From Lachnoanaerobaculum sp. OBRC5-5 (GTDB lineage Bacteria > Bacillota > Clostridia > Lachnospirales > Lachnospiraceae), in the NCBI RefSeq assembly GCF_000296385.1, contig NZ_JH815185.1, positions 1,258,684 through 1,322,683 on the forward strand: 64,000 bases of DNA, read 5' to 3'. The position numbers and the translations under genes were made by a program. The notes below the pieces were generated by a model that was given only the letters and a program-made list of their open reading frames with translations, was not told the origin of the DNA and searched no databases. Below, piece after piece: positions 51,878 through 61,168 of the stretch (its first letter is position 1; each line of letters begins with the position of its first letter).

Positions 51878-52582
51878 TCAGGTAAAATCGACGCTTCCTG
51901 ATTTTATTTTATCCATCATCCTTTTAGCTTCGGATTCTGAAAGCAAGTCAATATTTACCTTGCATCCAATTCTATGACAGTTTAGTAATTTCTGCAAGTC
52001 CTCTTTTGTTCTTTTTCTGATAGGAACGAACTTTTTTATCTTAACCTTCATAGCTTCCGGGCTTATTTCAAGAGTTTTAAAATTTTTCATAATTTCCTGA
52101 AATAAGACATGAGTATAGTATGCATCACTGAACGCTCTGTGAGAGTTTTTTCTTTCAATACCGAAGTAGGCACATGCATCAGTAAGATTTTTTCTCACAT
52201 TATCCGGAAGTACCTTCTTACATAATTTATATGTATCAATACCTCTTTTCTCAAATTCCAATCCTGCTCTGTTTGCTTCTTTCTTTACAAAGCTGTAATC
52301 AAAAATTGTGTTATGTCCCAGTAGAACATAGTCTTCACAAAAGTCCACTATATGATTTATAACCTCATATATCCTTTTTGCATTCTCAAGCTCGTTTTCA
52401 CTGATTTTTGTCAATTCAAGTATTTTGTCATCCACCGGCATATCCGGGTTTATAACACAGGAGAAAGTATCAATTATCTGTGAATCTTTTACTTTTAAAA
52501 GTCCAACTTCAATTATCTTATCTTTTGACAACCTTATTCCGGTAGTTTCAAGATCAATTGCTATATAATCGGAAATCATCAT
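51878..52582 (-). CDS. DEDDh-type 3'-5' exonuclease (DnaQ-like)
   Basis: The 234-residue protein carries the DEDDh exonuclease: IDLETTG (first Asp/Glu), GHNTIFDYSFV (second) and HRAFSDAYYT (His and Asp), with a C-terminal part of about 50 residues (KKFVPIRKRTKEDLQKL). It resembles the proofreading exonuclease but is not fused to polymerase. The start at 52582 gives a 4-base ATGA overlap with nth; the frame extends upstream only into nth. Confidence 0.92.
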   Translation of the reverse strand: MMISDYIAIDLETTGIRLSKDKIIEVGLLKVKDSQIIDTFSCVINPDMPVDDKILELTKISENELENAKRIYEVINHIVDFCEDYVLLGHNTIFDYSFVKKEANRAGLEFEKRGIDTYKLCKKVLPDNVRKNLTDACAYFGIERKNSHRAFSDAYYTHVLFQEIMKNFKTLEISPEAMKVKIKKFVPIRKRTKEDLQKLLNCHRIGCKVNIDLLSESEAKRMMDKIKSGSVDFT

Positions 52583-53208
52583 ACTTTGGCACTCGGACAG
52601 TCGTCTCTTAAAAAACAAATATCACATTTTTCTCTTCTTGCAATACATATGGTCCTGCCAAGAGTTATCAAGTCCGTGTTCCAGACTATCCAGTGATCTT
52701 TTGGAAGTATCTCCATAAGTTCAAACTCTATTTTTACCGGATCGTCACTTTCTGTAAACCCGAGTTTTTTTGTAATCCTTTTTACATGTGTATCTACCAC
52801 TATACTTGGCAAATCAAATATATTTCCTCTGATTACATTGGCGGTCTTTCTGCCCACTCCCGGAAGAGTTAAAAGGTCATCCAGATCGCTTGGCACCTCT
52901 CCTCCAAAGTCGGTCAAAAGCTTCCTTGCACAGGCAATCAAGTTTTTAGCCTTATTATGATAAAAACCTATGGAATGTATATCTTTCTCCATTTCAGACA
53001 AATCTGCATCGGCAAACTTCTCCAGACTGTCATATTTTTTATACAAATCTCTTGTCACCATATTTACTCTGGCATCTGTACATTGAGCACTGAGTATGGT
53101 TGCAAACAGAAGTTGCCACGGAGTATTATACTCCAAATAAATTATTTTTTCCGTACCATATGTTTCATCCAGCTTTTTTAAAATTCTTTCAAGTCTTTTA
53201 TCAATCAT
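52579..53208 (-). CDS. nth: Endonuclease III
   Basis: Nth removes oxidised pyrimidines and nicks the strand in base excision repair. The 209 residues carry the helix-hairpin-helix LPGVGRKTANVI (about 115), the catalytic Lys in that hairpin and Asp in VVDTHVKRI, and the C-terminal iron-sulfur ligands CIARREKCDICFLRDDC (C-x6-C-x2-C-x5-C). It overlaps both neighbours by four bases. Confidence 0.97.
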   Translation of the reverse strand: MIDKRLERILKKLDETYGTEKIIYLEYNTPWQLLFATILSAQCTDARVNMVTRDLYKKYDSLEKFADADLSEMEKDIHSIGFYHNKAKNLIACARKLLTDFGGEVPSDLDDLLTLPGVGRKTANVIRGNIFDLPSIVVDTHVKRITKKLGFTESDDPVKIEFELMEILPKDHWIVWNTDLITLGRTICIARREKCDICFLRDDCPSAKV

Positions 53209-53699
53209 ACCGTTATCTCTATTTTTCTTCCGCTTGGCTGATATTCATAATATCTTACACCTGCTGCATTCAACATTCTTTTACTGGCTCTTACGGAAGG
53301 GCTTGAGGCATATTTATCCTCCTCATATATTATAGTCTTTATCCCCGCCTGAATTATTGCCTTTGCACATTCATTGCATGGAAATAAAGTCACATATATT
53401 TTACTTCCCTCTAAAGAACCGCCTCTGTAGTTTAATATTGCATTCAACTCACTATGTGTGGAATACAGATACTTTGCATTATAAGGATCTGTAAGTTCAA
53501 ATTCCTTTCCCCATGGGAAATCCTCATCGGAGCAGCCTCTTGGAAATCCGTTGTACCCCATAGACAGTATCTTATTATCCTCACTTACTATACAGGCGCC
53601 TACCTGAGTGTTCGGATCCTTTGATCTTCTTGCACTGAGCTTTGCAACACCTATAAAATATTCATCCCAGTTTATATAATCTTCTCTCTTTTCGCTCAT
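53205..53699 (-). CDS. Deoxycytidylate (dCMP) deaminase, ComEB-like
   Basis: The enzyme converts dCMP to dUMP, a source of thymidylate. The 164 residues have the zinc-site HSELNAIL and PCNECAKAII and the dCMP-specific GYNGFPRGCSD. The first Cys-rich DPNTQVGACIV region resembles ComEB. It overlaps nth by 4 bases, placing nucleotide metabolism next to DNA repair. Confidence 0.93.
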   Translation of the reverse strand: MSEKREDYINWDEYFIGVAKLSARRSKDPNTQVGACIVSEDNKILSMGYNGFPRGCSDEDFPWGKEFELTDPYNAKYLYSTHSELNAILNYRGGSLEGSKIYVTLFPCNECAKAIIQAGIKTIIYEEDKYASSPSVRASKRMLNAAGVRYYEYQPSGRKIEITV

Positions 53700-53706
53700 A
53701 ATCCAC

Positions 53707-54804
53707 CTATAAATCTATTATATTAAAGCCTGCAGCTTTCTTTAGTCTGTTCATTACCGCTCTTCCGATACCGCTCTCATCAAATGACTCGGATATTATA
53801 TTCTTTACCCCAAGGTCATCACATTTTCTGAGTACATCAAAGAGGTTGTGGGCAATACTGCTCATATCTTTTATACTTCCGAGGCTCAAAAGTTTTATAT
53901 TATCCTTTTTATTTTCGTTTATAAGCTGTAATAAAACACTTTTATGTTCATCCACTGTAAGTATCGCCGTATCGATATCCGATTCCATTATCTGTGACCT
54001 CAGATAATCGGATACCGCACTTTCACTTCCTCTTAACATCTTCATATCAGCCTTCGGTGCGTAGTGCTTATATTTCATTCCCGGTGCCTTAGGAGCCTCT
54101 CCTGTTGATAAAAGATGCTCAATTGCAGGGTCTATATTTACATTGCCGCATACATCTCTAAGCATTTCAAGAGTAATTGCACCGGGTCTTAATAGTGTCG
54201 GAGTATTTTCTGTCAAATCCACTATTGTGGACTCCACACCTATTCCGACTTCACCACCGTCTATTATCATTTCTATCTTGGAATTCATATCTTCAAATAC
54301 ATGAGATGCTTTTGTCGGAGAAGGTCTGCCTGAAGTATTTGCACTCGGTGCGGCTATCGGTACTCCTGCAACTTCTATCAAAGCTCTTGCAATATTACTC
54401 TCAGGAAGTCTTATCGCAACCGTATCAAGGCCTCCGCTTGTAGCATCCGGTATAATGCTCTTCTTTTTTAATACCACAGTCATAGGTCCCGGCCAAAACT
54501 TGTTTGCCAAAGTATAAAACAGCTCAGGTATATCATTTGCAATATCTTTTACGTCTTCCGTTTTTGAAATATGCACTATCAACGGATTGTCGCTCGGTCT
54601 GCCCTTTGCCGCATATATCTTTTTTGCAGCTTCAGGCATCAGAGCATTTGCACCCAGTCCGTAAACCGTTTCTGTAGGAAACGCCACCAAGCCTCCGTTT
54701 TTTATTATGATTGCGGCCTCTTTAATATCTCCGTCCCCATATAATTCATCAATATCTTTTTTATCTATCTTTTTTACAATAGTTTCTTTTATTTCCTGCT
54801 TCAA
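53707..54804 (-). CDS. tsaC: Threonylcarbamoyl-AMP synthase (Sua5 type)
   Basis: This enzyme makes threonylcarbamoyl-AMP for the t6A base in tRNA. The 365 residues contain the YrdC domain (about 25-210; FPTETVYGLGANA, KGRPSDNPL, and APSANTSGRPSPT) and the C-terminal Sua5 domain (about 230-345), so the long Sua5 form is present. The start is a TTG at 54804, with GGAAGAGG five bases upstream, directly after the exonuclease stop. Confidence 0.94.
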   Translation of the reverse strand: MKQEIKETIVKKIDKKDIDELYGDGDIKEAAIIIKNGGLVAFPTETVYGLGANALMPEAAKKIYAAKGRPSDNPLIVHISKTEDVKDIANDIPELFYTLANKFWPGPMTVVLKKKSIIPDATSGGLDTVAIRLPESNIARALIEVAGVPIAAPSANTSGRPSPTKASHVFEDMNSKIEMIIDGGEVGIGVESTIVDLTENTPTLLRPGAITLEMLRDVCGNVNIDPAIEHLLSTGEAPKAPGMKYKHYAPKADMKMLRGSESAVSDYLRSQIMESDIDTAILTVDEHKSVLLQLINENKKDNIKLLSLGSIKDMSSIAHNLFDVLRKCDDLGVKNIISESFDESGIGRAVMNRLKKAAGFNIIDL

Positions 54805-55800
54805 TTATACCTCTTCCGAATCTTTTAAAAACCTTCTTTTGCTCTTAATCAATCTCTTTTGCTTACTCTCTTCGTACTTTTCTCTGATTTCTTCAAAGGT
54901 TGCCGTATCTACAACCTTTGTAGTCTTTATTACATAGTATCCGTCATTATTTTTTCTTACTCTTATTTTCCCCTTCACAATTCCATGTTCAGGGCAGATT
55001 CCTACACAGTAGTAATTCCTCTGATTTGTTGAAAACCATTTTATTTTTTTCTTTAACATTCTGTTGCATCTGTCACAAATAAGATCTGAATTATGCTTAT
55101 CCGCTATCGCCTCTTCCTTTGTAGGAAACAGAGTGGATACAAACTTTGAATATCCCGAAAAATGCAAATATATTTCCTCTTCACTGCTTCTCGGTACACG
55201 ATAATAGTCAAGTGAATAATATTCACTTACAGGTCCGAAATCCATATTTTGCATTACTTTGGCTGTATATACGGCATCATCTAAAGCATGATGAAAAGGT
55301 CTGTTATTCTCAATATTCAGCATATTCACAGCTCTTTCAAGAGGTATCCTGTCCTGTTCTCCGTTAGGGTATCTTATGTTGAAGAGCTTTTGAATATCAT
55401 AGTAAAACAAAGGATACTCAAATTTATTTTCCACATCGTAAAATTTCATATTTCTTTGAAGTTCCACCAAATCGAGATTTCCCCATGTACAGAGTATGGT
55501 CTTTTTTTGCTTATTGTCAAGCTCACAAAACTCAAAGAAATCCTTTATAGCTTCTGTAAAAGGAACTCCTTTTTTCTTCAGCTCTCCGATACCTATCTGT
55601 ACCACCTCATGTACCTTAAAATGCATCTTTTTATAAACTGTGGGCTTTATTACTCTATGAAATTCATCGACTTTTTTAAGCTTTGAATCAAGCTTTACCG
55701 CTCCTATTTCTATTATTTCAAAGGGAAGATCTTTATTGCTGTATTCTCTGCCGTTAGGACTTTGGTTCCATTCCAAATCCAGCACTATATAACTATCCAT
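54805..55800 (-). CDS. DEDDh 3'-5' exonuclease, KapD-like
   Basis: The 331-residue protein begins with DLEWNQ (Asp and Glu of the DEDD site), followed by TWGNLDLV and the second and third acidic residues in HHALDDAVYT (about 178). Relatives include the Bacillus KapD sporulation-inhibitor exonuclease and oligoribonuclease-like enzymes. A four-cysteine zinc-like end (CDRCNRML, CVGICPEHG, about 225-262) is unusual. I use the ATG at 55800 (AAAGGTGG upstream), not 55824. Confidence 0.85.
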   Translation of the reverse strand: MDSYIVLDLEWNQSPNGREYSNKDLPFEIIEIGAVKLDSKLKKVDEFHRVIKPTVYKKMHFKVHEVVQIGIGELKKKGVPFTEAIKDFFEFCELDNKQKKTILCTWGNLDLVELQRNMKFYDVENKFEYPLFYYDIQKLFNIRYPNGEQDRIPLERAVNMLNIENNRPFHHALDDAVYTAKVMQNMDFGPVSEYYSLDYYRVPRSSEEEIYLHFSGYSKFVSTLFPTKEEAIADKHNSDLICDRCNRMLKKKIKWFSTNQRNYYCVGICPEHGIVKGKIRVRKNNDGYYVIKTTKVVDTATFEEIREKYEESKQKRLIKSKRRFLKDSEEV

Positions 55801-55812
55801 ATCCACCTTTCC

Positions 55813-55839
55813 AAAAAAGCACATCCGAAGATGTGCTTT
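55813..55839 (-). terminator. Terminator between yajC and the exonuclease
   Basis: On the minus strand AAAGCACATC-TTCG-GATGTGCTTT, a 10-bp stem with a UUCG tetraloop, is followed by TTTTTT. It ends the secDF-tgt-yajC transcript. Confidence 0.92.
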
Positions 55840-55853
55840 GATTTTGTCTTATT

Positions 55854-56162
55854 TTATAATGTCATCTTTTCGTTCTTTACAATGGCATCTTTTCTCATCG
55901 GAATACGGCAATTTTTATTGTTTCCAAACTCCACTATTACAGTATCATCTGTAATATCAATCAATACACCATAAAATCCTGATGCAGTCTCTACCGTATC
56001 ACCAACTTCTAAACTTGCAAAAAGCTCAGCCTGCTTAGCTTTTTCTTTTTTATTAGGTCTATAGGCCATAAAATAAAATATAGCTCCTATAAACACTACA
56101 TACATTGCAATCGCACCTACTCCAAAACCACCACCTGCATTCGCAGTTGCCAAAATATTCAT
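55854..56162 (-). CDS. yajC: Preprotein translocase accessory subunit YajC
   Basis: YajC forms a complex with SecDF at the translocon. The 102 residues have one membrane helix (about 15-34), then MAYRPNKKEKAK and LEVGDTVETASGFYGVLI, the family's conserved cytoplasmic part. The start at the ATG at 56162 follows AGGAGG; an ATG eight codons upstream lies in tgt's end. It lies 7 bases after tgt. Confidence 0.95.
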   Translation of the reverse strand: MNILATANAGGGFGVGAIAMYVVFIGAIFYFMAYRPNKKEKAKQAELFASLEVGDTVETASGFYGVLIDITDDTVIVEFGNNKNCRIPMRKDAIVKNEKMTL

Positions 56163-56169
56163 AGTCCTC

Positions 56170-57306
56170 CTATTTAGAACCTTCAAGCATGGTTCTTATT
56201 TTGTTATTTTTATATTCTGTATATCTATTTTCGCGTATAGCTGTGCGAATCTCACTCATCATTGTATTATAGAAATATAAATTGTGCAATACACAAAGAC
56301 GCATACCAAGCATTTCATTTGCCTTCAACAAATGTCTGATATAGCCCCTTGAATATGATCTACAGGCCGGACAGTTACATCCCTCTTCTATAGGTCTTTT
56401 ATCAAGCTCATATTTCTTGTTGAAAAGGTTCAGCTTCCCATAGTTTGTGTATACATGTCCATGTCTACCATTTCTGCTCGGATATACACAGTCAAAGAAA
56501 TCCACTCCCCTGTCTACCGCTTCAAGAATATTTATAGGGGTACCTACACCCATAAGATATGTAGGCTTATCCTTTGGCAGATGTTCAACCGTTACATCAA
56601 GTATATGGTACATCTCCTCATGGCTCTCACCGACAGCCAGACCGCCTATTGCATATCCGTCAAGATTCATCTCGCTTATTTCTTTTGCATGTGAAATTCT
56701 GATGTCGTCAATAACTCCGCCTTGGTTTATACCGAAGAGCAACTGCTCCTTATTTATGGTATCCTCCAATGAATTGAGCCTGTCCATCTCCACCTTACAT
56801 CTTTGCAACCATCTGGTAGTACGTGCCACAGATTCCTCTATGTATCTTCTCTCCGCAAGTGCCGGAGGACATTCATCAAATGCCATTGCTATTGTAGAGC
56901 CCAAATTTGATTGTATTTGCATACTCTCTTCAGGTCCCATAAATATCTTTCTTCCGTCAATATGTGAATTGAAAGCGACGCCCTCTTCCTTAATTTTTCT
57001 GAGTTTAGCCAGTGAAAACACCTGAAAGCCGCCCGAATCTGTCAGTATCGGTCTGTCCCAATGCATAAACTCATGTAAACCTCCAAACTCTTTTATAAGC
57101 TTGTCACCTGTTCTTACGTGCAGATGATAGGTGTTTGAGAGCTCAACCTGACAACCTATTTCCTTAAGGTCATCCGTCGAGACAGCTCCTTTTATAGCGG
57201 CTACAGTTCCGACATTCATAAAAAGCGGTGTCTCTACGGTACCATGCACTGTTTCCATAGTAGCGCTTTTTGCTCTATTGTCCACAGCCTTTATTTCATA
57301 TTTCAT
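56170..57306 (-). CDS. tgt: tRNA-guanine transglycosylase
   Basis: Tgt exchanges the wobble guanine for a queuosine precursor. The 378 residues carry the active-site Asp in LTDSGGFQVFSLAKLRK (about 90) and Asp in FDECPP..., and the zinc cysteines CNCPACRSYSRGYIRHLLKANE (about 303-320). It sits between secDF and yajC, a common arrangement. No preQ1 riboswitch is near. Confidence 0.96.
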   Translation of the reverse strand: MKYEIKAVDNRAKSATMETVHGTVETPLFMNVGTVAAIKGAVSTDDLKEIGCQVELSNTYHLHVRTGDKLIKEFGGLHEFMHWDRPILTDSGGFQVFSLAKLRKIKEEGVAFNSHIDGRKIFMGPEESMQIQSNLGSTIAMAFDECPPALAERRYIEESVARTTRWLQRCKVEMDRLNSLEDTINKEQLLFGINQGGVIDDIRISHAKEISEMNLDGYAIGGLAVGESHEEMYHILDVTVEHLPKDKPTYLMGVGTPINILEAVDRGVDFFDCVYPSRNGRHGHVYTNYGKLNLFNKKYELDKRPIEEGCNCPACRSYSRGYIRHLLKANEMLGMRLCVLHNLYFYNTMMSEIRTAIRENRYTEYKNNKIRTMLEGSK

Positions 57307-57313
57307 AAAATAC

Positions 57314-59668
57314 CTAAACTACAGCACCATTGCTGTCTTTATTTATTTCAACTTTTTTATCTTTTTTCTTCTTATTCTTAACTTTTTCGGCCTTCTGCTC
57401 TTCCTTCTTCTGCTCGATTTTTTTATCAAATCTGTTGCTGAAGATGTACCAGAAGATACTTGATAAGAATACGGAAGAATATGTACCTGCTACGATACCT
57501 ACCATGATCGGTAATGCAAACTCTCTGATAGAAGAAACTCCCATTATAAAGAGTACGAAAATCATGATAAATGTAGTAAGTGATGAATAAATACTTCTTG
57601 TAAGAGTCTCAGTTACACTTGTATTTATAATCTCTTCTTTTGTAGCCTTTGACAATAATGTCTTATTCTCTCTTATTCTGTCAAATATTACTATAGTAGC
57701 ATTTATAGAGTAACCTACTATTGTAAGGATACATGCAATAAATGTTGATCCTACACTCCAACGAAGCAGTGCATAGAATGCAATTACAACTAAAACATCA
57801 TGTACAAGCGCAAGCACTGAACTTGTTGCAAATCTGAAGTCTTTAAATCTGAACCAGATATAAAGAAGCATAAGTATTGTAGCAATAACTGTAGCTACAA
57901 CAGCATCTTTCTTCATCTCGGAACTTACAGCACCTGATATTGATTCTGCTGTGATCTTCTCGGCATCCACACCGAAATTTTGAGCAAGAGCGCTGTTAAG
58001 TTTCTCTCTCTCGTCTACTGAAAGAGTACGTGTCTTTATGATAACCTCATTCGAACCTTCGACCTTTTGTGTCTGTGTTCCGGCTTCACCTGTTACTGAT
58101 TCTACTACAGGCACAACCTCTTTTGAGATTCTGTCAAGTGAATAATCTTCATTAAATGTAACATTTGTAGATGTTCCGCCTCTGAAGTCTATACCGTAGT
58201 TGAACAGATCTCCATATTTTGCCTTATTTACTCCTGCACCGACAATACCTGCAAGTATAACAACTACTGAAACTGCAATCGTTATATTCTTCATTCCGAC
58301 AAAATTTATAGGCTTTGCCGCAAGTTTCTTACCATAAAGCTTAGGATTATCAAGCCCTATATTGTAGAAAGCCTTCATTATAAATCTTGTAACAAAAAGT
58401 GCTGTAAACATTGACAGTATAATACCGAGTGCAAGTGTCTGTGCAAATCCCTTTACAGTACCTGAACCTCTAAGATAAAGTACAGCTGCGGCTATAAGTG
58501 TAGTAACATTTCCGTCAACGATAGCCGACAAAGCCTTCTTAAATCCTAAATTAATTGCTTCATTTACACTCTTACCAAGTCCGATTTCTTCCTTGATTCT
58601 GGTAAAGATAATAACATTTGCATCCACCGCCATACCGATTGAGAGTATGATACCGGCAATACCCGGCAATGTCAGTGTGATTTCAAATGCAGACAAGAGT
58701 AAAATCTCAAGTATAACATATAATGAAAGTGCAAGTACCGATGCAAATCCCGGAAGTAAGAATACCGCAACCATAAATACTGCAAGGATTACAAATCCTA
58801 CTGCAGCAGCCTTCATACTTGTGGATATGGCTTCCTGTCCAAGCTTTGCTCCTACCACATTACTTCTAAGCTCTTCAAGCTCAAGAGAAAGTGAACCTAT
58901 ACGTATAGTAGAAGCAAGATTCTTTGCTTCATCGTATGAAGTCATGCCTGTAATCTGTGCCGTTCCGCCTGTTATAGCAGTCTGAACTGTAGGATTTGAA
59001 TAAATAACATTGTCATATATAATAGCAATTCTCTGTCCGATAAGTCTTGCAGTAGCCTCTGCAAAAGCCTTTGAACCCTCATCTGTAAATGTAAGTGATA
59101 CAACATACTCACTGTTACCGTTATTATCTATAATACCGGCTTTGGCTGTTGCCACCTGATCACCTGTAAGTACGGTATTACCCTGTGGATCTACAAAGAT
59201 CAAAGAACCCGGTTTTCCAAGTTCGTCAAGTATTGCATTTGCATCAGATACACCCGGGATATCAATATTAATTCTATTGCCACCCTCTCTGTAAACTTCA
59301 GCCTCTGTTGAGTAATTCTGTACTCTCTGTTGCAACTTATAGATAGTGTCCGCCATATCCTCATCTGACGGATTCGGCTCAACTGTTTGGTAAGTAATAC
59401 TTACACCACCTGCCAAATCAAGTCCGAGTTTTATTTTACCTGTACTGAATTTGGAAGTTTTACCTGTTTCATCAGCTACATCACTGTCTGTTGCCTCATC
59501 TCCGGTCACTTTACCGCTCTCATTTGATATGGTAGTCTCACTTGTTGCTACAGCACCGGTATTACCCTTACCTGCAGATAAAACATTGTAAGCAAGAAAA
59601 CCGAAAAATACCAAAACCACAACTGTGATAAACAGAGAGGCTAAGCCCTTTTGCTTATTGTCCTTCAT
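57314..59668 (-). CDS. secDF: Fused preprotein translocase subunit SecDF
   Basis: SecDF pulls exported proteins out of SecYEG using the proton gradient. The 784-residue protein joins SecD and SecF: helix 1 (about 10-27), an extracellular P1-type domain (90-260), five SecD helices (270-440; GMAVDANVIIFTRIKEE, a proton-path signature), then SecF (460-750) with its own helices, including GYSINATIVIFDRIRE. The last 35 residues are a lysine/glutamate-rich tail. Fusion is common in Clostridia and Bacilli. It follows scfB by 14 bases. Confidence 0.96.
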   Translation of the reverse strand: MKDNKQKGLASLFITVVVLVFFGFLAYNVLSAGKGNTGAVATSETTISNESGKVTGDEATDSDVADETGKTSKFSTGKIKLGLDLAGGVSITYQTVEPNPSDEDMADTIYKLQQRVQNYSTEAEVYREGGNRINIDIPGVSDANAILDELGKPGSLIFVDPQGNTVLTGDQVATAKAGIIDNNGNSEYVVSLTFTDEGSKAFAEATARLIGQRIAIIYDNVIYSNPTVQTAITGGTAQITGMTSYDEAKNLASTIRIGSLSLELEELRSNVVGAKLGQEAISTSMKAAAVGFVILAVFMVAVFLLPGFASVLALSLYVILEILLLSAFEITLTLPGIAGIILSIGMAVDANVIIFTRIKEEIGLGKSVNEAINLGFKKALSAIVDGNVTTLIAAAVLYLRGSGTVKGFAQTLALGIILSMFTALFVTRFIMKAFYNIGLDNPKLYGKKLAAKPINFVGMKNITIAVSVVVILAGIVGAGVNKAKYGDLFNYGIDFRGGTSTNVTFNEDYSLDRISKEVVPVVESVTGEAGTQTQKVEGSNEVIIKTRTLSVDEREKLNSALAQNFGVDAEKITAESISGAVSSEMKKDAVVATVIATILMLLYIWFRFKDFRFATSSVLALVHDVLVVIAFYALLRWSVGSTFIACILTIVGYSINATIVIFDRIRENKTLLSKATKEEIINTSVTETLTRSIYSSLTTFIMIFVLFIMGVSSIREFALPIMVGIVAGTYSSVFLSSIFWYIFSNRFDKKIEQKKEEQKAEKVKNKKKKDKKVEINKDSNGAVV

Positions 59669-59682
59669 TATCTTCTCCTATT

Positions 59683-61074
59683 TTACCCAGCTAACGCTGC
59701 TTTTATCATTATTGCACACTCAATTCTCTTTTTTTGAAGTTCGCAACCGATATCATACGTATCTGTAATAGAGCCGTGGAAGCTATAAGAATTAGCCGCA
59801 CATCCTCCACTACAATAAAATCTTGCATAGCAATCCTTACACTTTGGCTTAGCGTAAACATTGCACAGCTTAAACTCATTACTGATGTCTTTTCTCTTCA
59901 ACCCGTCAAAGACATTTCCAAGTAAAAACTCATCTTTTCCGACAAATTGATGACATGGATAGAGATCACCCCAAGGTGTAACAGCCAAGTATTCCGTTCC
60001 CGAACCACATCCTGAAAGTCTCTTTGCAACACATGGTCCCTGAGTTAAATCTATATTGAAGTGGAAGAAATTGAATCCTCTTCCTTCCTTCTTTCTCTTG
60101 ATATACTCTACAGCAAGTTTATCATACTCTTCCATAATCTTTGGAATATCTTCTTCTCTGATTGCATAAGCTTCACCGTCTTCACCTACTACAGGCTCCA
60201 TACTTGTCTGCTTAAATCCAAGGTCTGCAAAATGCAATACATCCTTTGAAAACTCAAGATTATTTCTTGTAAAAGTACCTCTGATATAGTAATCCTTTGT
60301 CCCTCTGCTTTCTGCAAATTTAACAAACTTAGGAACTATAACATCATAGCTGCCTTTGCCTCCTCTGGTAGGACGCATAGCATCATTAACTTCTTTTCTG
60401 CCGTCCAAGCTGAGTACTACATTTGACATCTCCTGATTGCAAAATTCCATAATTTCGTCATTCAAAAGCATTCCGTTTGTAGTAATTGTAAATCTGAATT
60501 TCTTATTATTGGCTTCTTCCAGGCTTCTGCCGTATTTTACAAGGTCTTTTACCACCTGCCAGTTCATAAGCGGCTCACCGCCAAAGAAGTCTACTTCCAA
60601 ATTCCTCCTGTTGCCGGAATTGGCTACAAGAAAATCAAGCGCTCTCTTTCCGACATCATAGCTCATAAGAGCTCTTCTGCCATGATACTCTCCCTCTTCG
60701 GCAAAGCAGTATTTACATGCAAGATTACAATCGTGAGCAATATGAAGACAGAGTGCCTTTACAACTGTTTCTCTCTCTTTAAAATCATTGATGTACAGCT
60801 CGTAAGTATCCTTGGTATAAAGCTCTTCCGCATTTATAAGCTCCTGTATATCGGATATAGCCTCATCTATTTCCTCATCACTGTACTTATCCTTCAAACC
60901 TGATTTAATATCAGCTTTTATCTCATCACTTAAGTTTATCGGAGCATCTATCTCTCCAATAAGCTTTTCACCAAGTTCCATTGCATCATACATAAGCTCA
61001 TCAACTACATGAACAGAACCTGAATTGACATCTAAAACTATATTATATCCGTTATTCTTATATTGGTGTAACAA
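59683..61074 (-). CDS. scfB: SCIFF maturase: radical SAM/SPASM thioether-forming enzyme
   Basis: The enzyme installs thioether (ranthipeptide-type) cross-links on the SCIFF peptide. The 463 residues begin with a peptide-recognition region (1-85) containing NGYNIVLDVNSGSVHVV, then the radical SAM domain with Cys116, Cys120 and Cys123 (CNLACKYCF) and DFFGGEPL, and a C-terminal SPASM region with CGSGTEYL, YPCHQF and CKDCYARFYCSGGCA for auxiliary iron-sulfur clusters. I start it at the TTG at 61074, six bases after AGAGG; relatives begin at this position (LHQYKNNGYN). An ATG at 61101 lies near the terminator and is rejected. Confidence 0.94.
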   Translation of the reverse strand: MLHQYKNNGYNIVLDVNSGSVHVVDELMYDAMELGEKLIGEIDAPINLSDEIKADIKSGLKDKYSDEEIDEAISDIQELINAEELYTKDTYELYINDFKERETVVKALCLHIAHDCNLACKYCFAEEGEYHGRRALMSYDVGKRALDFLVANSGNRRNLEVDFFGGEPLMNWQVVKDLVKYGRSLEEANNKKFRFTITTNGMLLNDEIMEFCNQEMSNVVLSLDGRKEVNDAMRPTRGGKGSYDVIVPKFVKFAESRGTKDYYIRGTFTRNNLEFSKDVLHFADLGFKQTSMEPVVGEDGEAYAIREEDIPKIMEEYDKLAVEYIKRKKEGRGFNFFHFNIDLTQGPCVAKRLSGCGSGTEYLAVTPWGDLYPCHQFVGKDEFLLGNVFDGLKRKDISNEFKLCNVYAKPKCKDCYARFYCSGGCAANSYSFHGSITDTYDIGCELQKKRIECAIMIKAALAG

Positions 61075-61080
61075 ATTATT

Positions 61081-61085
61081 CCTCT
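61081..61085 (-). promoter_or_regulatory. Ribosome binding site that selects the TTG start of scfB
   Basis: AGAGG (61085-61081) is six bases before TTG 61074 and downstream of the ATG at 61101, so the ATG has no suitable site. Confidence 0.7.
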
Positions 61086-61114
61086 TTCTATCATGAAGCA
61101 AATTTTACAACATG

Positions 61115-61154
61115 AAAAGCCCCCTTAACAGTCTATGACCGCGAAGGGGGGTTT
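61115..61154 (-). terminator. Terminator between SCIFF peptide and maturase genes
   Basis: On the minus strand CCCCCTT and AAGGGGG (arms at 61150-61144 and 61126-61120) are followed by CTTTT. It lies between the peptide stop and the maturase start, so only read-through transcripts would make maturase. Confidence 0.8.
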
Positions 61155-61168
61155 TTGATACAAGCGTC

